56,631 bases of DNA from Verrucomicrobiota bacterium (GTDB lineage Bacteria; Verrucomicrobiota; Verrucomicrobiia; Opitutales; Opitutaceae), in contig JAFEGO010000118.1 in assembly GCA_018239845.1 (NCBI GenBank), forward strand, positions 1 through 56,631, in the 5' to 3' direction. Both the position numbers and the translations under genes were made by a program. The notes under the pieces were generated by a model. The model worked only from the letters and a program-made list of their open reading frames with translations, did not search any database and was not told the origin of the DNA. Below are positions 50,301 through 56,631 of the stretch, in pieces (position 1 is the first letter of the stretch; each line of letters opens with the position of its first letter).

Positions 50301-51277
50301 CCCGCGAAGTTTTCCGTGACGAGCAAGATCGACGTGGTCTCCGCGGTAAACGTGAAGCCCCCGGCGTACGGCAGCAGCGCGTTTTCGCCCGGCCCCAGCG
50401 CCTGCCCGAAGGGCGTGCGGGTGCCACTAGCGGCCTCGCCGCCGGCGCGCACCTTGCCGCTGACCACGCTGAGGATACGGGGCTGCTCGTTGGCTGCGAC
50501 GGTGTAGCGCTCGCCCGCGCCGAGGACGACGCGGCTGATGGTGAAGAGGTCGCAGTCGGCGATCACGCCGGAGGTCGGCGCGCCGCGCACCGGCGCCGGC
50601 TCGAAGTCGGTCCAGTCGATCGATTTCAGCGACTGCTCGATATGAAGCTGGCGCGGCTTGCCGTCGAGGCCCACGCGGCCCCAGTCGTACACGCGGTACG
50701 TCGTGTCGGAGTTCTGCTGGATCTCGAGGATGAGGTTGCCCGCGTCGATCGCGTGCACCTGCCCGCTGTGGACGAGGATCGAATCGCCCGCCGCGACGCG
50801 GAAATGATGGATGCAGGTCTCCAGCGTGTTGTTGGCCATCGCCTCCTCGAACTGTTTTTTCGTGACGCCCTTCTTCAGGCCCACGAGCAGGTGCGCGTCG
50901 GCCGTCGAGTGCGCAATGTACCAGTTCTCCGTCTTGGGCTCGCCCTTCAGCTCGGCGGCGAGCTTCGCCGGCGGGTGCACCTGCAGGCTCAGGCGCTCGC
51001 GGCAGTCGAGCCACTTCACCAGCATGGGAAACGGTTTTTCCTTGGGCCACTTCGGGCCCATCACCGCGGCGGCGTGCTGCTCGATCACCTGCCGGAGCGT
51101 TTGACCTTTCAGCGCGCCGGCGGTCACGACGGACTGCGCCTCGGGGCGGTCCACCATCTCCCAGCTTTCGCCGATGGGCCGGTCGGCCGGCAGCGTGCGG
51201 CCAAAGGCCGATTCCAACACCCGGCCGCCCCAGACGCGGTCTTGGTAGATCGGTGCAAATCGCAGAATTTCCTTCAT
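50297..51277 (-). CDS. manA: mannose-6-phosphate isomerase, class I
   Basis: 326 residues, cupin-fold zinc enzyme interconverting mannose-6-P and fructose-6-P. PIYQDRVWGGRVLESAFGR opens the fold. Zinc ligands lie in LSLQVHPP (Gln, His), KTENWYI (Glu) and HSGQVHAI (His). LEIQQNSDTTYRVYDWGR is the short-form family motif. Length fits the Bacteroidetes/Firmicutes short type. First gene of the minus-strand run manA, AsmA-like, grpE, dnaJ. The 101-base gap to divergent ftsK holds both promoters. Confidence 0.94.
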   Translation of the reverse strand: MKEILRFAPIYQDRVWGGRVLESAFGRTLPADRPIGESWEMVDRPEAQSVVTAGALKGQTLRQVIEQHAAAVMGPKWPKEKPFPMLVKWLDCRERLSLQVHPPAKLAAELKGEPKTENWYIAHSTADAHLLVGLKKGVTKKQFEEAMANNTLETCIHHFRVAAGDSILVHSGQVHAIDAGNLILEIQQNSDTTYRVYDWGRVGLDGKPRQLHIEQSLKSIDWTDFEPAPVRGAPTSGVIADCDLFTISRVVLGAGERYTVAANEQPRILSVVSGKVRAGGEAASGTRTPFGQALGPGENALLPYAGGFTFTAETTSILLVTENFAG

Positions 51278-51378
51278 AAAATGAGCCTTTAGAAATTGGT
51301 GAAAAAACCGGCGGGTGTTTACATTTGACCGTCCGGAGCATTAGCGTCGAATCCGCTGTCTTCGCGTCGATCACACAA

Positions 51379-53940
51379 ATGGCCAAGCAGGATACTTCAA
51401 ACTTAAACAACGGACCGTCGTTCCAATCGCCCACCTACCGCCCGAACTGGTGGGCCGCGGTCATCTGCCTGCTCCTTGGCATCTACCTCACGGCGGCGCT
51501 GGTGGACTATGTGCCCGCGCAGAGCCCGTGGCATGGCACCGGCGCCCGCGCCGTCAACATTGTGGGCTGGGTCGGCGCCGACCTCGTGGCCATCGGCCTG
51601 ATCATCCTCGGCGGCAGCGTCTATCTCATCCCGGTCTTTCTCTTCTGGGTGTGCTACCTCGCCTTCCGCAAGGCGCGGCGCCTCGCCGGCGCGCGTTTCG
51701 CCGCGATGGTGATCGCGATCGTCGCGCTCGCGGTCGGGCTCGCGATGTTCCAGCCGGCCAAGTGGGCCAGCGATTATTTCCCGCAGGGGCCCGGCGGCTT
51801 CATCGGCCTGAAGATCTACCACGGCGCCCTCGCCGACGCCCTCGGCGAGCTCGGCACTGCGCTGCTCCTCGCCACGGTCTATTTCTCCGCCCTCGTCTTC
51901 GTCTTCACCAAGGACTTCACCGCCGAGATCGAGAAGTACATCGCCAGCTTCAACGCCTGGCGCGACGAGCGCGCCAAGCAAAAGGCCGCGTTCGCCGAGG
52001 CCCGCCAGAAGGCCAAGGCCGAGGCCGCGCGCACCAAGGCCGCCGCCGTCGTCGCCCCGCCCGTCAAGGCCGAGGCGCCCGCTCCGGCTCCCGCCGTCGC
52101 CGCGCCGCCGCCCGCCGCGCTTGCCGCGAAGAAATTCTCGCTCCCCAAGGCCGACGATCCCCTCGCCAAGCCCGCGCGCCCCGAGGTCGCCGAGCCCGTG
52201 GTTCCCGCCGCTCCGCCCGAGGCGAAGTTCGCCCCGCCGCCTCCTCCGCCCAAGCCCGCCGTGCCACCGCCGCCCGCGCTCAAGCTCCCGCCCAAGCCCC
52301 CCGCCCCGCCCGCCACGGACGTCGCGGACCTCGAGGCCGTCGCCTCGGGAAAAATCCCCCTCAACATCGTCAAGCCCGAGGAGCCGAAGAAGGCCGCGCC
52401 CGTGGACATCACCCCGCGCAGCGACGACCAGAACTACCAGTTCCCCCAGCTCTCGATCCTCAAGGAGCAGGTCAAGCCCTCCGCCGCCAACTCCGAGGAG
52501 GAGCACCGCAACAACGCCGAGAACCTCCTGCGCATTTTGCGCGAGTTCGGCGTCGAGGTGACGCTTGGCGAGATCCACGTCGGTCCCGTCATCACCCGCT
52601 ACGAGCTCGTGCCCGCCCCCGGCGTGCGCGTGGAAAAAATCGCCGGCCTCGACAAGAACATCGCCCTCGGCATGCGCGCGCAGTCCGTGCGTATCCTTGC
52701 ACCGATACCGGGCAAGGCCGCCGTCGGCGTCGAGGTGCCCAACCAGCATCCGACTCCCGTCGGCATGCGCGAGGTCCTCGAGAGCGAGGAGTGGCGCAGC
52801 GCAAAGAACGAGCTGCCCATCGCGCTCGGCAAGGATGTCTCGGGCAAGCCCCTGATCTCCGACCTCACCAAGATGCCCCACCTGCTCATCGCCGGCGCCA
52901 CCGGCTCGGGCAAATCGGTCTGCATCAACTCCATCGTCGCCTCGATCCTCTACAGCGCCTCGCCGAAGGACGTCCGTCTCATCATGGTGGACCCCAAGGT
53001 CGTCGAGCTGAAGATCTTCAATTCGCTCCCCCACATGCTCATCCCCGTGGTGACGGAGCCGAAGAAGGTCCCCGGCGCCCTCAAGTGGCTGCTCGGTGAG
53101 ATGGAGCAGCGCTACCAGATCTTCGCGAAGTGCAACGTCCGCAACATCGTCGGCTTCAACGGCCGCAAGAAGGACGGCGCCCCCGAGACGCCCGCCGCCG
53201 ACGCCCAGCCCACCCTCGAGGGCATCGCGCCGCCGGTCGATGAGATCGAGATCCCCGAGCGCCTGCCCTACATCGTCGCCATCATCGACGAGCTCGCCGA
53301 CCTCATGATGGTCGCGCCCGCCGAGATCGAGACGTCCATCGCGCGCCTCGCGCAGCTCGCCCGCGCCGCCGGCATCCACCTCATCATCGCCACGCAGCGC
53401 CCGTCGGTGAATGTCATCACCGGCGTCATCAAGGCCAACCTCCCCTCCCGCATCGCCTTCCAAGTGGCCTCGCAGGTGGACTCCCGCACCATCCTCGACA
53501 CCAAGGGTGCCGACACGCTCATCGGCCGCGGCGACATGCTCTTCTCGCCCCCCGGCTCCTCCCGCCTCGTGCGCGCGCAGGGTGCCTTCGTCTCCGACGA
53601 CGAGGTCATCGCCCTCGTCGAATCCCTCAAGAAAAACGGCCCGCCCCAGTACGCCCAGACCGTCCAGCAGCAGATCGACCGCGCCGCCCGCGAGGACGAC
53701 GACGAGGACGAGGATGGTGGCGACGACGAGGACTTGGGCGACGATACCGAGCTCTACGAGCAGGCGCTGGACGTCCTCAAATCCACCAAGCGCGCCAGCA
53801 CCTCGATGATCCAGCGCCGCCTCCGCATTGGCTACAACCGCGCCGCCCGCATCATGGACCTCATGGAGGAAAAAGGCGTCGTCGGCCCCGAAAACGGCTC
53901 CAGCCCCCGCGAGATCCTCGTCGATCTGGACTCCCTCTGA
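51379..53940 (+). CDS. ftsK: DNA translocase FtsK/SpoIIIE
   Basis: 853 residues from ATG 51379 (MAKQDTSNLNNGPSFQ); earlier in-frame starts are non-ATG. Four hydrophobic segments fill ~25-190 (membrane anchor). An Ala/Pro-rich linker (~225-340) precedes the motor: FPQLSILKEQ, GPVITRYELVPAPGVRVEKI, Walker A GATGSGKS, Walker B YIVAIIDELADLMM, RPSVNVITGVIKANLP. An acidic Asp/Glu tract (~765-785) precedes the gamma DNA-reading domain (TKRASTSMIQRRLRIGYNRAARIMDLMEEKG) that recognises KOPS-type sites. It segregates chromosome termini at division. A RodZ-like gene follows. Confidence 0.95.
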   Translation: MAKQDTSNLNNGPSFQSPTYRPNWWAAVICLLLGIYLTAALVDYVPAQSPWHGTGARAVNIVGWVGADLVAIGLIILGGSVYLIPVFLFWVCYLAFRKARRLAGARFAAMVIAIVALAVGLAMFQPAKWASDYFPQGPGGFIGLKIYHGALADALGELGTALLLATVYFSALVFVFTKDFTAEIEKYIASFNAWRDERAKQKAAFAEARQKAKAEAARTKAAAVVAPPVKAEAPAPAPAVAAPPPAALAAKKFSLPKADDPLAKPARPEVAEPVVPAAPPEAKFAPPPPPPKPAVPPPPALKLPPKPPAPPATDVADLEAVASGKIPLNIVKPEEPKKAAPVDITPRSDDQNYQFPQLSILKEQVKPSAANSEEEHRNNAENLLRILREFGVEVTLGEIHVGPVITRYELVPAPGVRVEKIAGLDKNIALGMRAQSVRILAPIPGKAAVGVEVPNQHPTPVGMREVLESEEWRSAKNELPIALGKDVSGKPLISDLTKMPHLLIAGATGSGKSVCINSIVASILYSASPKDVRLIMVDPKVVELKIFNSLPHMLIPVVTEPKKVPGALKWLLGEMEQRYQIFAKCNVRNIVGFNGRKKDGAPETPAADAQPTLEGIAPPVDEIEIPERLPYIVAIIDELADLMMVAPAEIETSIARLAQLARAAGIHLIIATQRPSVNVITGVIKANLPSRIAFQVASQVDSRTILDTKGADTLIGRGDMLFSPPGSSRLVRAQGAFVSDDEVIALVESLKKNGPPQYAQTVQQQIDRAAREDDDEDEDGGDDEDLGDDTELYEQALDVLKSTKRASTSMIQRRLRIGYNRAARIMDLMEEKGVVGPENGSSPREILVDLDSL

Positions 53941-53954
53941 CCTGATTTTTAAGG

Positions 53955-54044
53955 AACCACGAAACACACGAAATACACGAAAGGAATCTCCAGGCAGGAT
54001 TGTCCCCCGCCTCTGTTTTCGTGTATTTCGTGTATTTCGTGGTT
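53955..54044. repeat. long imperfect inverted repeat between ftsK and rodZ
   Basis: Arms 53955-53982 and 54017-54044 pair at 27 of 28 bases around a 34-base loop. Each arm is built of an internal ACACGAAAT-type 9-mer. It may end ftsK transcription, but no T-run follows. Confidence 0.85.
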
Positions 54045-54077
54045 TCCCCCCGCCCCCAAACTCCCTAACTGAATCCC

Positions 54078-54863
54078 ATGCAGACCATTGGTGACCGCCT
54101 CGAAGAAGCCCGCAAAAAGAAAGGCATCTCCATCCGCGAGGCCGCCGAATCCACCAAGATCAGGGGTGACTACCTGACGAAGTTTGAGTCCAACCAGTTC
54201 GACATCGGGCTCACCGAGATCTACGTCCGCGGCTTCCTCCGCGCCTACGCCACCTTCCTCAAGCTCCCCGCCGAGAAGATCATCAACGACTACGCTTCGC
54301 TCGGCCACGAGACACCGAAGACCCGCCAGCCCAGCCGCGAGGTGTACGGCCGCATGGACCTCTCCATCGCCTCGGCCGACGAGCGCGACGACTCCTCCGA
54401 GCCCACGCCCCGCGCCGCCGCCCCGCAGAGCCAGCGCGCCTCGCGCAGCGCCCCCCTCTCGCACGGCACCGCCCTCGATCCCGCCCTCGTCTTCAAGGTC
54501 GCGAAGATCGCCGGCTTCGTCGTCGGCGCCGCCATTCTGGTCTGGATCGGCCTCACCGTCTTCGGCGGCAAGGGCGGCCCTGACGCGCCGGCCAAGTCCA
54601 CCGCATCCACTCCCGCGATACAGACCGCCGCTGAACCCACCGCCACCTTCATCGCGTCGGATGCCGTGGAGATCAAGGTCGTCCAGAAGAGCGATGGCGC
54701 GATCCTTTACGCCGGCTTCCTCGCCCGCGGCGAATCCCGCCCCGTGCCGAAGCGCGGCGCGCTCCTGATCACCGCCTCCAAGGGCGAGAACCTGACCGTG
54801 GAAGTAAACGGCAAGCGGTACCCGATGCCCTTCAGCGGCCACGACCGCGCCGAGCTGCCGTAA
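54078..54863 (+). CDS. rodZ: RodZ-like helix-turn-helix membrane protein
   Basis: 261 residues. An N-terminal HTH (TIGDRLEEARKKKGISIREAAESTKIRGDYLTKFE, ~4-70) is followed by a Ser/Pro/Arg-rich linker, a membrane segment at ~142-165 (VFKVAKIAGFVVGAAILVWIGLTVF) and a periplasmic domain of about 75 residues (SDAVEIKVVQKSDGAILYAGFLARGE) like DUF4115. This is the RodZ layout that links MreB to the cell-wall elongation machinery. The periplasmic part is short. MreB is not in the window. Located after ftsK. Confidence 0.85.
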   Translation: MQTIGDRLEEARKKKGISIREAAESTKIRGDYLTKFESNQFDIGLTEIYVRGFLRAYATFLKLPAEKIINDYASLGHETPKTRQPSREVYGRMDLSIASADERDDSSEPTPRAAAPQSQRASRSAPLSHGTALDPALVFKVAKIAGFVVGAAILVWIGLTVFGGKGGPDAPAKSTASTPAIQTAAEPTATFIASDAVEIKVVQKSDGAILYAGFLARGESRPVPKRGALLITASKGENLTVEVNGKRYPMPFSGHDRAELP

Positions 54864-54923
54864 GGTAGCGCAGGCGTCCCCGCCTGCCGTCTTCCATTCT
54901 GCAGGCGGGACGCCTGCGCTACC
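54864..54923. repeat. paired hairpins with GTAGCGCAGGCG heads
   Basis: GTAG head, GCAGGCG / CGCCTGC with TCCC loop, and an inverted partner ending in CTACC. The outer arms also pair with each other. It begins at the last base of the rodZ stop codon and sits between convergent genes, so it may double as a terminator. Confidence 0.8.
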
Positions 54924-54927
54924 TGCC

Positions 54928-55515
54928 TCACCGCAGCGCCACTGGCGGCCCGAGCACCTCGCGCTGCACGATCGCGCGACGCAGGCCCTGCGCTGAGCGC
55001 AAATCCTTCAGCCACGCGTCCCGGCCATCGCCGGCCGCTCCGGCCGCTGCCTCGCGCTTCTGCTCCGCTGCTGCCGAGCGCACTTCCGCCGCCTGGCGTT
55101 GTTTTTCCGCCCGGGCGCGCTCCAGCTCCTTCATCTGCTCCGCGAGCCGGGCCTGGCGCTCCAACACCGCGGCCATCGAAGGCTGCGGCACTGGCGGCGG
55201 GGTCGCCGCCGGCTCAGGCTCTTTCTTGCGCAAAGTCGGCCATTCCGCCTTCGGCGGGCCGCCAAACGGATCCACCGGCTGCAACGCGGGCCGGCTCTGC
55301 GGCCGGAGGACCGGCGGCGGGGTCGCCGGAGCCGCCCCGCCCTCGCGCCGCTCCGCGATCTTGCGCCGGATCTCCTCGCGGATCTTTCGCGAACGCTCTT
55401 CGTCCTCGCCCGGATCGCTCGCGGCCTCGTCCTCGGGCTTGTTCCGTTTGAGCATGTAGGCGATCGCCGCGATGATCGCGACGACGATCTGGAGGTGCTC
55501 GAAGATCCAGTTCAT
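54928..55515 (-). CDS. hypothetical membrane-anchored coiled-coil protein
   Basis: 195 residues. A single N-terminal membrane segment (WIFEHLQIVVAIIAAIAYML) is followed by a charged, Pro-rich cytoplasmic region (EERSRKIREEIRRKIAERRE) and a coiled coil (~115-160). It closes with LRSAQGLRRAIVQREVLGPPVALR. The final LGPPVALR is an ending I recall from proteins next to floA in Verrucomicrobiota. The gene starts 23 bases after the floA stop on the same strand and is likely cotranscribed with nfeD-floA. Role unknown; perhaps a membrane-microdomain partner. Confidence 0.7.
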   Translation of the reverse strand: MNWIFEHLQIVVAIIAAIAYMLKRNKPEDEAASDPGEDEERSRKIREEIRRKIAERREGGAAPATPPPVLRPQSRPALQPVDPFGGPPKAEWPTLRKKEPEPAATPPPVPQPSMAAVLERQARLAEQMKELERARAEKQRQAAEVRSAAAEQKREAAAGAAGDGRDAWLKDLRSAQGLRRAIVQREVLGPPVALR

Positions 55516-55538
55516 TGCGGTGGCAAGTCAGCCCGCGC

Positions 55539-56540
55539 TCACTTCTTCTCGTCGGGGCGCGCGATGCTCTGGCGCATCGACGTGTCCGACTGGATGTTCT
55601 CCATCTTGTAATAGTCCATCACGCCGAGCCGACCGCTGCGGAACGCATCGGCCATCGCCTTCGGCACCTCCGACTGCGCGCGCACGACCTCGGCCTGCAT
55701 CTCCTGCACGCGGGCCTTCATTTCCTGCTCGAGCGCCACGGCCGCCGCGCGGCGGATTTCCGCCTGCGCCTGCGCCACGCTCTTGTTGGCCTCGGCCTGC
55801 GCCTGCTGGAGCTTGGCGCCGACGTTTTCACCGACGTCCACGTCGGCGATGTCGATGGAAAGGATTTCAAAGGCGCTGCCCACGTCGAGGCCGCGCGCGA
55901 GCACGGTCTTCGAGATGCTGTCCGGCGCCTCGAGCACGACCTTGTAGCTGTCGGCCGTGCCGATGGTGGACACGATGCCCTCGCCCACGCGGGCGATGAT
56001 CGTCTCTTCCTTCGCGCCGCCGACGAAGCGGTCGAGGTGGGTGCGCACCGTGACGCGCGCCTTCACCTTCACCTGGATGCCGTCCTTCGCCACGCCATCG
56101 ATCGTCGTGCGACCGCTCTCGGGATTGGGGCAGTCGATCACCTTCGGATCGACGGAGGTGCGCACCGCCTCGACGACGGATTTGCCCGAGCCCTTGGTCG
56201 CGAGGTCGATCGCGCACGCGCGGTCCCAGTCGAGGGTGATGCCCGCCTTCTGCGCGGCGATGAGCGCCTGCACCGTCGGGACGACGTTGCCGCCCGCCTG
56301 GAAATGCGAGGCGATCTGGTCCGCCGAGATGTTGATGCCGGCGCGCACCGCCGTGATGCGCGCATCGACGATCAGGCTGTAGGGAATGCTTGCGAGCTTG
56401 AGCGCCACGAGCTTCGACATGGGCACCGCGGCCCCGTTGAACAGCGCTTTGACCCAGGCGCCGATCAGGCTGAAAATGACGGCACCGACCACCAGCACGA
56501 TGATGCCGGCGATCACGAGGAGGATTAGCGAGAGACTCAT
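55539..56540 (-). CDS. floA: flotillin-like protein FloA
   Basis: 333 residues of the YqfA/FloA family. An N-terminal membrane hairpin or segment (3-26, [21 protein letters not shown]) and the family motif [27 protein letters not shown] come first. The PHB-like domain has [40 protein letters not shown], followed by an Ala/Glu/Gln-rich coiled coil ([25 protein letters not shown]) for oligomerisation. It organises membrane microdomains. The ATG overlaps the stop of the upstream NfeD-type gene. Confidence 0.94.
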   Translation of the reverse strand: MSLSLILLVIAGIIVLVVGAVIFSLIGAWVKALFNGAAVPMSKLVALKLASIPYSLIVDARITAVRAGINISADQIASHFQAGGNVVPTVQALIAAQKAGITLDWDRACAIDLATKGSGKSVVEAVRTSVDPKVIDCPNPESGRTTIDGVAKDGIQVKVKARVTVRTHLDRFVGGAKEETIIARVGEGIVSTIGTADSYKVVLEAPDSISKTVLARGLDVGSAFEILSIDIADVDVGENVGAKLQQAQAEANKSVAQAQAEIRRAAAVALEQEMKARVQEMQAEVVRAQSEVPKAMADAFRSGRLGVMDYYKMENIQSDTSMRQSIARPDEKK

Positions 56541-56631
56541 GAGCTAGGTTGGTTTTGGGTTACGATTAAACGAAAGGTATCCACGTCTACGACGCGCAGG
56601 CGCGCTCCCGCGGGCGCGAGGCCCGACTGGC
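56537..56631 (-). CDS. nfeD: NfeD-like protein, C-terminal fragment
   Basis: Only the last ~30 codons are in the window, read on the minus strand: [20 protein letters not shown] then VTQNQPSS and a TGA overlapping the floA start (ATGA, 56537-56540). The pattern Pro-Ala-Gly-x-x-Val-Arg-Val-Val-x-Val matches the end of the NfeD OB-fold domain. NfeD and FloA genes are classically paired, with NfeD a membrane protein thought to assist flotillin. The gene continues beyond the right edge. Confidence 0.75.
   Translation of the reverse strand, partial: QSGLAPAGARLRVVDVDTFRLIVTQNQPSS

Noticed and set aside
51403..53967. An 854-codon open frame antisense to ftsK
   Set aside because: Composition (Val/Leu/Gly/Asp/Glu/Arg runs) is that of the opposite strand of a coding sequence; ftsK itself has all motor motifs.

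Overview
The window reads as high-GC chromosomal DNA of a Gram-negative, didermic bacterium. It encodes BamA, LpxD, an OmpH/Skp chaperone, a TonB-dependent receptor and a heptose adenylyltransferase. Protein style and gene order (ParE/ParC of the Bacteroidetes/Verrucomicrobia type, a rplY-pth-rpsF-ssb-rplI-dnaB cluster, many Tat/PhyH/Gfo-Idh proteins) suggest Verrucomicrobiota, most likely Opitutaceae. That placement is inference from remembered family resemblance, not from a search.

Layout. 1-790: the 3' end of a DUF2075-type helicase and a small convergent gene. 1291-8459 (minus): parE, a hybrid sensor kinase, an S41 lipoprotein peptidase and parC. 8563-15076 (plus): single genes (AsmA-like, DsbA-like, cytochrome b562-like, aldo/keto reductase), tRNA-Pro(CGG), a Tat-exported SelA-like PLP enzyme, a chloramphenicol-phosphotransferase-like kinase, and a YeiH exporter followed by its likely LysR regulator. 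15993-20208 (minus): a metal-uptake cassette (small CxxC protein, TonB receptor, PepSY membrane protein). 20321-21815: an HTH-metallo-beta-lactamase fusion and pyrE, divergent. 21884-33338 (minus): a long housekeeping run (rplY, pth, rpsF, ssb, rplI, dnaB, bamA, ompH, lpxD, prs, htrA).

33746-38980 is the accessory part: tRNA-Asn(GTT), then visibly AT-richer DNA with an HNH endonuclease and a translationally coupled DUF262-HEPN gene pair. The pair is bracketed by near-identical 25-bp direct repeats. Two unknown genes and blocks of simple repeats follow. The DUF262-HEPN module is the best candidate here for a little-described defence or toxin-type system.

39291-43489 carries a PhyH dioxygenase, a Gfo/Idh/MocA dehydrogenase, an AraC regulator, purN and the heptose adenylyltransferase. 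43552-47713 is a xylose-type ABC transporter operon (xylF-xylG-xylH). A GxxExxY-family gene flanked by 32-bp inverted repeats has been slotted between xylG and xylH, with 4-bp stop/start overlaps on both sides. 47730-51277 (minus) is manA, an AsmA-like gene, grpE and dnaJ. 51379-56631 holds ftsK, a RodZ-like gene, a coiled-coil membrane protein, floA and the end of nfeD.

A recurrent theme is a family of REP-like hairpins in the intergenic gaps. Each is headed by GTAG or GTGG, and the stem sequences differ between copies while keeping base pairing. They resemble the REPs that RAYT transposases mobilise in other bacteria.
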